Part shown: positions 7,054-14,168 of the stretch, piece after piece
Layout: each line of letters opens with the position of its first letter
How positions within the stretch are numbered: position 1 is the stretch's first letter
Virus record (IMG/VR): IMGVR_UViG_3300027759_000454
Coordinates: 1-22,709 of that record
Reading direction: 5' to 3' (one strand)
Source: a virus
DNA length: 22,709 nucleotides
Translations under genes and position numbers: made by a program
Notes under the pieces: model-generated
Databases searched by the model: none
Told to the model about the DNA's origin: nothing
What the model saw: only the letters and a program-made list of their open reading frames with translations

Positions 7054-7839
7054 ATGCCGCTTTTCAAGCGCGTTGACCAGTTGCCCGCGGCGACCGGCGT
7101 CACCGGCACCGACTTTCTGATTCTGTCGCGGCCGTCCGGCCCGACGGGCACGGTCGGCACGCGGGCGGCGACGCTGTCTCAGCTCCTGACGTTCCTCAAC
7201 ACCAACGGCGGGGCCACCGGCCTGACGGGTGCAACCGGGACCGCGGGTGCAGCGTCCACGGTGACCGGGCCGACGGGCGTGCCGGGCAGCAACGGTGCGG
7301 CCGGCAGCAACGGCGCGGCCGGGGCCACGGGGCCGACGGGCGCGGCGGGGGCCGCGGGCAGCAACGGCAGCGCCGGGGCGGCTGGCCCGACCGGCCCGAC
7401 CGGAAGTACCGGTGCGGCCGGCAGCAACGGAGCGGCGTCCACGGTGACCGGCCCGACTGGTGCGCCGGGTGCCGCGGGCAGCAACGGCGCGGCAGGCGAG
7501 CAGGGGCCGACTGGCCCGGCTTATCAAACTACCGTCACTGGCGTCTCGCTCTCGGGCACCGGCACATACAACCCGCTGACGATCGACGGCGCGTTCGACG
7601 TTTACTACCTCACGCTCGCCACAGGCGCGGCGATCCAGGCTCTGAACATTACGGGGCCGACTGGAACCACAAAGCAGTTTCTCGTTATCGGAACCACCGG
7701 CGCGGCGACGTTCAATCACGCGACGGGCGCGAACGCCAACGCTCAGTTCGGTGTTCCGTGGGCCGGGTCCATAGTCGCGCCTGCCAACGGCGGCAACGTG
7801 GTGGCGCAGTACGACGGCAATCGCTGGCGGGTGATCTGA
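7054..7839 (+). CDS. collagen-like repeat fibre protein
   Basis: A 261-residue protein with three parts. Residues 1-52 (MPLFKRVDQLPAAT, FLILSRPSGPT, TRAATLSQLLTFLN) resemble the N-terminal virion-anchoring segment of phage fibre proteins. Residues 53-156 are collagen-like G-X-Y triplets (GPTGPTGST, GAAGSNGAA), interrupted twice by the same AASTVT segment. The C-terminal domain (about 157-261) is beta-rich with SLSGTGTYNPLTIDGAFDVYYLTL and ends QYDGNRWRVI, probably the trimerisation or binding head. Collagen triplets form triple-helical shafts in phage tail and side fibres. The stop overlaps the next ATG (TGATG at 7837-7841), so the two proteins are probably made together. The host-binding role is inferred. 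Confidence 0.85.
   Translation: MPLFKRVDQLPAATGVTGTDFLILSRPSGPTGTVGTRAATLSQLLTFLNTNGGATGLTGATGTAGAASTVTGPTGVPGSNGAAGSNGAAGATGPTGAAGAAGSNGSAGAAGPTGPTGSTGAAGSNGAASTVTGPTGAPGAAGSNGAAGEQGPTGPAYQTTVTGVSLSGTGTYNPLTIDGAFDVYYLTLATGAAIQALNITGPTGTTKQFLVIGTTGAATFNHATGANANAQFGVPWAGSIVAPANGGNVVAQYDGNRWRVI
7252..7460 (+). repeat. internal repeats within the collagen-like region
   Basis: A 17-base unit GCGTCCACGGTGACCGG starts at 7252 and again at 7435, 183 bases (61 codons) apart. GGCAGCAACGG recurs several times between them. The unit encodes the AASTVTG interruption of the triplet helix. The arrangement suggests expansion of the shaft by unequal recombination or slippage in multiples of codons. Confidence 0.7.
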
Positions 7840-8699
7840 TGCCGCTCCCGGTTTTCGTTTCAGAGACGTTGCACCACGAAGCCATCGACTGGGCCAAGCG
7901 AGTCTCGGACAACGGGGGCACTATTTCCTCGAGCGTGATTCGTGCCGTGAGCGCATTTTGCGCCGCAGCGGATTCAACTGGCCCCGGCGGTTTTCGATCC
8001 GCCATCTACCGGCTCAATCCGTTTGCGGGCGGCAACCTCTCTGGCTGTCTCGTTCCGCTCTACCGTGGGCCGACGTTTGGCGGGACCACCTTCGGAAACG
8101 CGACCGACACTAACGTCAATTTCGTTTCGGCCGACTTCGTTGAGACGGGGGCAACTGGCGGGCTCAAGGGCAACGGTACGAACAAGTATTTGCAAACGGG
8201 ATTGGCGTCTAACAGTTTGCCTTCAGCCACCAGCGTTCACCTGTCTGCGAGCGCGACCCAAGCGGCGACAGCCGGAAACCCTGTCTTTTTGGGCTCGTAC
8301 AATAACACGACGCCCGGCTTGCTTGTTCTCGACGATTTCTGCTCGTTCAACGCGACGGGGAGGTCATACCGTCACGGAAGTCTCAGCGGTGGCCAGTTTC
8401 CTGTCGTGTCGTCTCCGGGGGCGACAGAAGCTCACGTCATCGGCACTAGGACAGCGGCAGCGTCGGCCGCGATCTACCGCGCGGGTTCGTTATCCACCAC
8501 CAACACAACCAACCTTTCGACAGCAAATAATGCTTTGGGAATGTTTGTCTTCAACGCCAATTTCAATGGCTCTCCGCTCTCCGGGCAATTCTCGGCCGGT
8601 CGGCTTCGCATATACAGCATCGGAACAGGGCTCAACGCCACGCAGGCCGCCGCGTTCTCCGCTGCGGTAATCCAATTCAACGCTGCCCTCGGGAGGTGA
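7839..8699 (+). CDS. putative adhesin/fibre protein, lower GC
   Basis: A 286-residue protein overlapping the stop of the collagen-like gene, which fixes ATG 7839. It opens with MPLPVFVSETLHHEAIDWAKRV, then a Ser/Gly/Thr/Asn-rich body with VPLYRGPTFGGTTFGNATDTNVNF and LKGNGTNKYLQTGL, and ends GRLRIYSIGTGLNATQAAAFS. The KGNGTNKYLxT and GRLRIYSIG patterns recall LamG/concanavalin-like virion proteins of phages, in which the last segment closes a beta-sandwich. Base composition is lower than around it: the 60 bases at 8521-8580 contain 26 G+C. Such drift is common in receptor-binding genes. Function is inferred; a carbohydrate-binding fibre is my best guess. Confidence 0.6.
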   Translation: MPLPVFVSETLHHEAIDWAKRVSDNGGTISSSVIRAVSAFCAAADSTGPGGFRSAIYRLNPFAGGNLSGCLVPLYRGPTFGGTTFGNATDTNVNFVSADFVETGATGGLKGNGTNKYLQTGLASNSLPSATSVHLSASATQAATAGNPVFLGSYNNTTPGLLVLDDFCSFNATGRSYRHGSLSGGQFPVVSSPGATEAHVIGTRTAAASAAIYRAGSLSTTNTTNLSTANNALGMFVFNANFNGSPLSGQFSAGRLRIYSIGTGLNATQAAAFSAAVIQFNAALGR

Positions 8700-8703
8700 C
8701 GCG

Positions 8704-9027
8704 ATGCTTTTGCGTGACCTCTCCATGCCGATCTCCGAAACCGATGCCCGCGGGCTTGCGCTGGTGTTTTTGCCCGTCCTGGCCGCAAGGCTCGGCCAAC
8801 TCCATGCCGCTCACGGAAGCACAAATTGTGTTCCGGTTCCGTTGCCGCTCACCGATGGGCGATTGATGCTGTGCGCCGACGTTCTCACCGAAGTGAGGCC
8901 CGGCGGGCTCCTGGCCGCCATGTGGGCCAACGCCGATCAAGCCGTCCTCGGGGCGAGCGTGGAGGTGATCCCGTGGCATGAAGCGGTGGCGATGCTGCCA
9001 GAGCCCGACCCGATTGAGTGGGGATGA
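8704..9027 (+). CDS. hypothetical phage protein, 107 aa
   Basis: ATG 8704 is preceded by GGGAGGTGA, which overlaps the upstream stop, so coupling is likely. The protein has an Ala/Leu-rich first half (ETDARGLALVFLPVLAARLGQLHAAHG) that would form an amphipathic helix, then strands around LPLTDGRLMLCADVL, and an acidic end PEPDPIEWG. I do not recognise a family. It sits between a fibre gene and an HNH nuclease; a chaperone or accessory for the fibre is possible but not supported beyond position. Confidence 0.65.
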   Translation: MLLRDLSMPISETDARGLALVFLPVLAARLGQLHAAHGSTNCVPVPLPLTDGRLMLCADVLTEVRPGGLLAAMWANADQAVLGASVEVIPWHEAVAMLPEPDPIEWG

Positions 9028-9368
9028 ATATGTTCGACCTTTTCCGCAAAACCGACCCCGGCGCGATCGCCGCTGGCGTTCCCCGGTCTTCACGATGGCC
9101 AGCCTGGGTGAAGGCGTTTCTCCGCGGCAAGGTGTGCGCCTGCTGCGGATCAAAGGGCCCGCTGACTGGCCACCACAAAATCCCGTTCCACATCCGGCCA
9201 GACCTAGAGCTTGTCGAGAGCAACGTGGCTCCGATATGCGACGGCACGGACTGCCATCTCGTCATCGGCCACATGAAAGACTTCAAGCTCTACAACCCCG
9301 ATTTCGACGCCGATGCTGCGGCCTTCCTCGCCAAGCGGCTGGCCGCAAAGAAGGCGCAGGGTCGCTGA
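9024..9368 (+). CDS. HNH endonuclease
   Basis: A 114-residue protein of the small phage HNH type. A zinc ribbon is formed by C38-x2-C41 and by C72 with C77. The catalytic core is GHHKIPFH (His50/His51), an Asn at about 67 (ESNVAP) and CHLVIGH (His78, His83). ATG 9024 overlaps the previous stop (ATGA). A GTG at 9018 and an ATG at 9030 are alternatives. In HK97-like phages a small HNH protein works with the terminase in genome cleavage, but that gene normally lies next to terS. Here it is about 7 kb downstream of terL, between the fibre genes and the glycan cassette. It could therefore be either the packaging HNH or a homing-type nuclease. Confidence 0.85.
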   Translation: MNMFDLFRKTDPGAIAAGVPRSSRWPAWVKAFLRGKVCACCGSKGPLTGHHKIPFHIRPDLELVESNVAPICDGTDCHLVIGHMKDFKLYNPDFDADAAAFLAKRLAAKKAQGR

Positions 9369-9426
9369 CGCACCCCCTCCGCTCCCCCCGCCCCTCCCGG
9401 CACGATTGCCAGCCGAGGAGGACCGC
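9369..9426 (+). promoter_or_regulatory. C-rich gap before the glycan cassette, with strong RBS
   Basis: The 58-base gap starts just after the HNH stop with GCACCCCCTCCG (9370-9381), continues as a pyrimidine-rich run, and ends with GAGGAGGA before ATG 9427. CCTCC (9376-9380) is complementary to the Shine-Dalgarno GGAGG (9417-9421), so the messenger could fold to mask the start. Similar C-rich elements occur at other gene junctions in this window. No promoter is evident. Confidence 0.4.
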
Positions 9427-10497
9427 ATGCAAGAACACCTACACGCCTTGGCAATCCACGCCTTTTACTGCGGCGAGATCGACACCGGACGACGAGCAAG
9501 CGACCGGCTTTTGAACAGGCCGCTGCCGGACGACCTTGAGCGCCAGGCTCGGGCGAATCGCACGTGGTACACGCCGCTGCTGGCCGAACTGGCGTTCCAC
9601 ACGCCCCAGCGGATCGAAGTCGAGCCGGCGCACGCCGGCTGGACGACCTTTAACCCGACGATCATCCCCGACGGCACCGGCCTCTTGGCGATCGTGCGGT
9701 CGAGCAACTACCGGATTGACGCGGCCGGACGCTACGTGATCCCGCCGGAGGACGACGGGGCGATCAAGACCGAGAACATCCTCTGCCGGATCGACCGCGA
9801 CGGGAACGCTTACGACCGGCGGGTGATCGTCCCGCCGGCCTACGAGCCGAACGGCTACCCGGTCCACGGCCTGGAAGACTGCCGGCTACGGCGGACGCCC
9901 CGCGGCGTCAGCGTCTCCGCGACGGTCCGCGACGCGGCACCCTGGGCAGGGCAGTGCCGGATCGGGGTGGCCGATCTCGACGTGGGCGAGGCCCGGCTGC
10001 ACGGGCTTCGGGTGCTGGAATGGGAAGGGCTCCAGCCTCACGAGAAAAATTGGATGCCGATCGACGGCCAGGACGGCTGGATGTACGCAGCCAACCACGG
10101 CGGGCAGACGGTCACGGTGGCGGCCGACGCCGACATGCCGGGCGTCTACGAGGTGACAGGCCGGGGCGCGGCTCCGCACCTCGCCAGGGGCTTCCGGGGC
10201 GGCGGGCAGCTCGTCCCGGTCCGCGGCGGCTGGCTGGCGATCGTTCACGAAGTGGCGCACATCGAGGACGGCCGGCGAGCCTACGAGCATCGCTTCGTGT
10301 GGTTCGACGCCGGGTTCACGCTTCGCCGGTGGTCGCCGCTGTTCTCGTTCAAGGGCACGAAGTCGATCGAGTTCGCCGCCGGTCTGGCAGCTCTGGACGG
10401 GCAGATCGTCGTCGCCTTCGGGGTAAACGACGCCGAGGCGTGGACGACAACGCTCGCAGAGGAGGACGTATGCGATCTGCTCCAGCCCATATCGTGA
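9427..10497 (+). CDS. GH130-like five-bladed beta-propeller protein
   Basis: A 356-residue protein; ATG 9427 is chosen for its GAGGAGGA ribosome site rather than the long upstream in-frame extension. Residues 5-55 (ALAIHAFYCGEIDTGRRASDRLLNR) look like a TPR-type helix pair. From 75 on, the propeller signature appears in order: FNPTII (75-80), IVRSSNYRID, a HGLEDCRL segment in which E150-D151-x-R153 corresponds to the GH130 EDPR motif with Cys for Pro, EKNWMP (206-211), RGGGQLVP (257-264), VHEVAH (273-278), YEHRFVWFD and IEFAAGL. GH130 enzymes are mannosyl phosphorylases or hydrolases. This subgroup is often found with or fused to TPR glycosyltransferases, so a role in glycan synthesis or trimming is likely. 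Activity is not proven by sequence. Confidence 0.75.
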   Translation: MQEHLHALAIHAFYCGEIDTGRRASDRLLNRPLPDDLERQARANRTWYTPLLAELAFHTPQRIEVEPAHAGWTTFNPTIIPDGTGLLAIVRSSNYRIDAAGRYVIPPEDDGAIKTENILCRIDRDGNAYDRRVIVPPAYEPNGYPVHGLEDCRLRRTPRGVSVSATVRDAAPWAGQCRIGVADLDVGEARLHGLRVLEWEGLQPHEKNWMPIDGQDGWMYAANHGGQTVTVAADADMPGVYEVTGRGAAPHLARGFRGGGQLVPVRGGWLAIVHEVAHIEDGRRAYEHRFVWFDAGFTLRRWSPLFSFKGTKSIEFAAGLAALDGQIVVAFGVNDAEAWTTTLAEEDVCDLLQPIS

Positions 10498-11168
10498 CCG
10501 GGTACGTCCGGCTCAACAGCGAGCATCGCGGCCACGAGCGGTACACCGATCTTGGCCAGCAGCTCGTTGATGTCGGGCTTCCGACGGTCGCGTTCCTCGA
10601 TCCGTCGGCAGTCATGCGGTCCCGGCCCGGCCTGCTGCGGCTGCATGCGTCTCTTGAGCGCTGCTGGTACTGGCAGGCGTCCGACGGGGCCGGGCTGCCG
10701 GACGGCACGGTGGGCAAGGACACGCGGGCGTTCCTGAGCGTTCAGCACCAGAAGACGGCGTGGCTCGCCGACGCTGCCAGCTACTCCGACGCGGAAGTGC
10801 TGCTCTGGATCGATTTCGGAATCTTCCACGTGCCGGGCATCACGGCCGACGGCATCCGACGCCTGGCGGAGCGTGCCGGCGAGCGGTGCCGCGACCGGGT
10901 CGGCATGGCGTCGATCTGGGGGCCGCCGTTCGCACCCGTGCCGCCGGAGAGGGTGGCGTGGCACTGTGCCGGCGGGGTGCTCGCCGTGCCGCGGAACATG
11001 GCGTCGTGGCTCGACATGGCGGTACGGATTGAGGCCCAGCGGCAGATCGAGGCCGGGCAGGCTACGTGGGAGGTGAACACGTGGGCCAACGTCTGGCGGC
11101 TGCACCCGGATTGGTTTGACTCGTGGCGCTGCGACCACAACGGCACCATCCTGGCGGGCTACCAATGA
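10470..11168 (+). CDS. HtrL/YibB-like putative glycan-related protein
   Basis: A 232-residue protein whose ATG at 10470 lies 28 bases inside the end of the propeller gene and is preceded by GGAGGA at 10461-10466. Recognisable segments are TGYVRLNSEHRGHERYTDLG at the N-terminus, the central EVLLWIDFGIFHVPGIT, FAPVPPERVAWHCAGGVLAVPR, and TWEVNTWANVWRL near the end. The W-I-D-x-G-I-F-H stretch resembles the HtrL/YibB (WlaTC) family, which is found in polysaccharide loci and is thought to have a GT-A-like fold, with the Asp as a possible metal ligand. The family call is tentative. Its place between a GH130-like gene and two glycosyltransferases supports a glycan role. Confidence 0.6.
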   Translation: MRSAPAHIVTGYVRLNSEHRGHERYTDLGQQLVDVGLPTVAFLDPSAVMRSRPGLLRLHASLERCWYWQASDGAGLPDGTVGKDTRAFLSVQHQKTAWLADAASYSDAEVLLWIDFGIFHVPGITADGIRRLAERAGERCRDRVGMASIWGPPFAPVPPERVAWHCAGGVLAVPRNMASWLDMAVRIEAQRQIEAGQATWEVNTWANVWRLHPDWFDSWRCDHNGTILAGYQ

Positions 11169-11851
11169 ACGACTACGTCGTGGTGATCCCGACACGCAAC
11201 CGCTACCGGCTCTGCCTGCGGGCGATCCGGTCGGCGCTGACGCAGACCGTCCCGCCGGCGGAAGTGTTCGTCGTGGACGACGCCTCCGACGATCCCCGGT
11301 ATCAGTGGCTTGAGGAGATCGTCGGCAGCCCGCGGCTGACGGTCCTCCGGCGAGCCGTGTCGAGCCGCGAGGAAACCGGGGCGGGCTTTGCCGTCGGGAC
11401 CGTGCGAAACGAAGCGATCCGGCACGTGCTCAAGATCGGATTCTCCGGGTGGGTGGCGTTCCTCGACGACGACGACGAATGGCTGAAGACGAAGGCCGCG
11501 GTCCAGTTCGCGGCCGTCGGGTCGAACGGCCGGTACGGGGTGCTGTGTTCCAACGCCTTCAACCGCGATCCCGCCGGCGTTGTCAGCGGCTACCACCACG
11601 GGACGCAGGGCGTGCAGATCACCGACACCACCCGCGACGTGACCGCGATCTGCCGGGCCATGAATCCCGTCATCAACTCGACCGCGATGATCCACAGCAA
11701 GATCGTCGAGCGGTTGGGCGATCAGCAAGCCGTCGGCTTTGGCGAGGACTGGGACTACTGGCAGCGGGCTTCCAGGCTCACCGGGATCATGCGGGTCGAA
11801 GAGCCGCTGGCGTGGTACACGGTCGGCAATCCGAAGGAGTACACGCTATGA
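11165..11851 (+). CDS. GT2-family glycosyltransferase
   Basis: A 228-residue GT-A glycosyltransferase. It begins VVVIPTRNRYRLCLRAIRSAL (nucleotide-binding strand and helix), has VVDDASDD (Asp38/Asp39), RNEAIR (81-86), a FLDDDDEW metal-binding DxD equivalent (Asp101-104) and GFGEDWDYWQRAS with the probable catalytic base Asp195. It lacks membrane segments, so it is soluble and should use a nucleotide-sugar donor. The sugar and acceptor cannot be read. The start overlaps the upstream stop (ATGA at 11165-11168) and the stop overlaps the next start (ATGA at 11848-11851), so the genes are tightly coupled. Confidence 0.9.
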   Translation: MNDYVVVIPTRNRYRLCLRAIRSALTQTVPPAEVFVVDDASDDPRYQWLEEIVGSPRLTVLRRAVSSREETGAGFAVGTVRNEAIRHVLKIGFSGWVAFLDDDDEWLKTKAAVQFAAVGSNGRYGVLCSNAFNRDPAGVVSGYHHGTQGVQITDTTRDVTAICRAMNPVINSTAMIHSKIVERLGDQQAVGFGEDWDYWQRASRLTGIMRVEEPLAWYTVGNPKEYTL

Positions 11852-12882
11852 GGATCGGCGTTTACGCTCTCGCCAAGAACGAAGCCAAGCACGCGGAAGC
11901 GTGGGCCGCGGCGACCGCCGACGCCGATGTCCGCGTGGTGACCGACACCGGCTCGACCGACGGCACCGTCGAGCAGCTCCAGGCGGCCGGCGTGACGGTG
12001 GCCCGGTCCTACGTCGTACCGTGGCGGTGGGATGTGGCGTGGACGCAGTCGCTCTGCAATCTGCCGGCCGATGTCGATGTGGCCTTCCGCGTCGATCTCG
12101 ACGAGCGGCCCCAGCCCGGCTGGCGAGCGGCAATCGAAGCGGCTTGGGACGGCAACGCCAACAACCTCGTCTACGACTACTGGTGGTCGATGGACGACGC
12201 CGGCCGTCCGCTCCTGCGTTTCCACTGCGATCGGGTCCACGCCCGGTCGGGATTCGTCTGGCGGCAGGCCACGCACGAAGGGCTCGTCTGCTGGTCGGGC
12301 GAGAAGGTGCAGCGGAAGTGCGACGGCCTGGTGGTCGAGCACCACCGGGACAAGAACAAGGCGCACAAGACCGACCTCGATTTGCTGAAGGTCGCGGTCA
12401 ACGAGTCGCCGGCCGACGCACGGGCGCGGTGGTACTACGCCCGCGAGCTGGACTACGCGGGCATTCCTACCGCGGCGGGCGAGTTCGCGGGCTTCTTGAA
12501 GATGGCCGGCGGATCGCCGACGGAGCGTGCCTACGCTCTTCGGCGGCTGGCGTCGATCACCGGCGACGGGGCTTACCTCGAGCGGGCCGCGAGGGAATCG
12601 CCGGGCGAGCCCGACGGGTGGGAACGGCTGGCGCTTGCCGCTCACCACGGCGAAGACTGGCCGCGGTCGCTGGAGTTCGCCGAGCGGGCAATTGCCTCGC
12701 CGGTCAGCACGCACGCCACAGACCCGCTGGCGAAGGCCAGGGCGTCCGAACTGGCGTCGATCGCCCTTTGGCACCTCGGACGCAAGGCGGACGCCCTGAC
12801 GCATGCCAGGGCCGCTGCCGCACAATTGCACTGGGACGAGCGGATCGTCGGCAACGCAGCGGCAATGGAGGCGAGCCTGTGA
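11848..12882 (+). CDS. GT2-family glycosyltransferase with TPR-like C-terminus
   Basis: A 344-residue protein with AAGGAG ahead of ATG 11848. The GT domain spans about 1-170: YALAKNEAKHAEAW, VVTDTGSTDGT (31-41), a RVDLDERPQPG segment with the DxD-like D83/D85, then ATHEGL (His143/Glu144). This is the KNE...DTGSTDGT class of small GT2 enzymes. From about 190 to the end, Ala-rich helices with WYYARELDYAG, YALRRLASI and IALWHLGRKADALTHARAAAA look like degenerate TPR repeats, a pairing common in this family and probably used to bind a protein acceptor or partner. Its terminal TGA overlaps the GTG of the next, structural, gene. Confidence 0.88.
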   Translation: MRIGVYALAKNEAKHAEAWAAATADADVRVVTDTGSTDGTVEQLQAAGVTVARSYVVPWRWDVAWTQSLCNLPADVDVAFRVDLDERPQPGWRAAIEAAWDGNANNLVYDYWWSMDDAGRPLLRFHCDRVHARSGFVWRQATHEGLVCWSGEKVQRKCDGLVVEHHRDKNKAHKTDLDLLKVAVNESPADARARWYYARELDYAGIPTAAGEFAGFLKMAGGSPTERAYALRRLASITGDGAYLERAARESPGEPDGWERLALAAHHGEDWPRSLEFAERAIASPVSTHATDPLAKARASELASIALWHLGRKADALTHARAAAAQLHWDERIVGNAAAMEASL

Positions 12883-13325
12883 GCATCCAAGCGGACATCA
12901 TCACGGCGCTCGTCGCCTCGCTCGACGCGGTGACGTTCACGGCGACGGCCGCGACGGTGCTCGTCGAGAGCAAGAACTTTCCAAGCTACGACATCGAAGA
13001 CCTTGCCGACCCGGTGATCTGCGTCACCGACGGCTCAATTGAGTCGGAGCGGATCGCCCGGTCGTCTCACATGCGGGACTACGCGGTCGAGATTTACCTC
13101 GCCCGGCACACGCCGGAAGAGGCGGATTGCGACGTGATGCTTGAGATGCTCGAGGAGCTGCTGGGCAAGCTCGAAGATCACAACTGGCCGGGGATCACGT
13201 GGCCGACCGGCGTCACGTCGCCGCAGACGATTGTCGTCGAGAAGAATCCCGGTGACGCTCTGCAAGAGCGGAACGTGTGGCGGGCGGGGATCGTCGTGAC
13301 TTTCAGGGTGCCGAGGAGTCACTGA
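12879..13325 (+). CDS. predicted tail terminator/tail completion protein
   Basis: A 148-residue protein starting at GTG 12879, within GTGA shared with the end of the glycosyltransferase gene; GGAGG lies at 12867-12871. The pattern VSIQADIITALVASLDAV, a central strand pair (RDYAVEIYLARHT), an acidic helix (CDVMLEMLEELLGKLEDHNW) and the end NVWRAGIVVTFRVPRS is typical of tail terminator proteins (gpU-like), which cap the tail tube and join it to the head. Being followed by a gp10-like gene and tail-tube-like genes supports this. The family is inferred from architecture and order, not from a signature motif. Confidence 0.6.
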   Translation: MSIQADIITALVASLDAVTFTATAATVLVESKNFPSYDIEDLADPVICVTDGSIESERIARSSHMRDYAVEIYLARHTPEEADCDVMLEMLEELLGKLEDHNWPGITWPTGVTSPQTIVVEKNPGDALQERNVWRAGIVVTFRVPRSH

Positions 13326-13326
13326 T

Positions 13327-14097
13327 ATGACATGGATGATGCCGAAGCAGCGGGCGACGATCACCAGTGCCGGCGGCATCAAGTTCGACGTTGATCTGTC
13401 GATGCTGGAGCCGTCGGAAAAGCGGGCCATTCGGAAGGCTCAAAACATCACGCTCTTTAAGTGGGCGGAACTGAAGACCCGCGTAGGCACCGGGCGAGCG
13501 AAGGCGCTCAAGATCGCCGGCATGGAAGTCCGTCGGGCCACTCAACGCTCGATGTCCGTCCGCAAGGAACTGACGTTTCCGAAGTTCATCGACGGCGGAA
13601 CGAAGGACGGCCGGCAGATCGTCATCAAGCGATACCAGATTCCGAAACCGGACCGCGTGACGAGTTGGAAGACCGACAGATTCCCCAAGGGATTTCTGCG
13701 GTCGGACATCATCTCCGACTACGACTCGGTCACGCAGTCGGTGGTGATTGGCCCGCGGATGGCTCCGTCGATGAACAAGCTGCACGAAGTCGGCGGCAGC
13801 GTGTCGCTGTGGTTCACGCCTGGCTCGGTCATCCCAAAGCGAGCCCCGAAGAAGTTCGCCGGGGCCGTCTTCGGCACCCTGTCCAACGAGCCGAAGGGCG
13901 TCCGCGAGTTCGTGGAATACCGCCGCGGCCGGCGTCTGATCTGGGGCGAGAGTTTCTTCTGGGGCCGTCGCCGGGTGAAGGGTCGTCGGTACATGGGACA
14001 AGGCGTCGAGAAGGCCGGGCCGAAGATTCCGGAAGCGTTCCGCGACTTCATTTCCGGCCCGGCGTCCGGCGGTCAGAAGCAGCTCAAGTTGTTCTGA
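13327..14097 (+). CDS. HK97-gp10-like tail completion/minor tail protein
   Basis: A 256-residue, strongly basic protein. The segments QNITLFKWAELKTRVGTGRAKALKIAGMEVRRATQRSM and IGPRMAPSMNKLHEVGGSVSL (the x-K-L-H-E-x-G-G motif) are the hallmark of the HK97 gp10-like family, which helps close the head-tail interface. A basic patch YRRGRRLIWGESFFWGRRRVKGRR precedes a C-terminal YMGQGVEKAGPKIPEAFRDFI helix, also usual in the family. The GAGGAG at 13313-13318 gives the ribosome site for ATG 13327. It is larger than the usual 120-200 residues; the extra length lies in the middle and in the basic region. Confidence 0.78.
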   Translation: MTWMMPKQRATITSAGGIKFDVDLSMLEPSEKRAIRKAQNITLFKWAELKTRVGTGRAKALKIAGMEVRRATQRSMSVRKELTFPKFIDGGTKDGRQIVIKRYQIPKPDRVTSWKTDRFPKGFLRSDIISDYDSVTQSVVIGPRMAPSMNKLHEVGGSVSLWFTPGSVIPKRAPKKFAGAVFGTLSNEPKGVREFVEYRRGRRLIWGESFFWGRRRVKGRRYMGQGVEKAGPKIPEAFRDFISGPASGGQKQLKLF

Positions 14098-14168
14098 CCC
14101 GCCACACCCCCTCCGGCCTTGCCGCCCTGCCGCCGACGATAGAGCCACACCCCTACGCGGAGGCTCTC
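14098..14168 (+). promoter_or_regulatory. C-rich gap with two CCACACCCC elements and RBS
   Basis: The 71-base gap holds CCACACCCCCTCCGG (14102-14116) and a second copy CCACACCCC (14145-14153), and ends with CGGAGG (14158-14163) before ATG 14169. CCTCCG (14110-14115) is an exact complement of CGGAGG, so the leader could fold and hide the ribosome binding site of the first tail-tube-like gene. No promoter or T-tract terminator is seen. Confidence 0.45.

Noticed and set aside
7179-7484. Minus-strand Pro/Ala/Val repeat protein
   Set aside because: It is the reverse complement of the collagen-like triplets (Gly codons read as Pro/Ala); no independent support.
7280-7500. Short direct repeats GGCAGCAACGG that could suggest a CRISPR-like or tandem array
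   Set aside because: Spacing follows codon triplets of the G-X-Y repeat and lies inside an open gene; there are no unique spacers.
13461-14168. Upstream extension of the first tail-tube-like gene to 13461
   Set aside because: It would overlap the gp10-like gene out of frame with a low-complexity Arg/Gly sequence; GGAGG before ATG 14169 gives a natural start.
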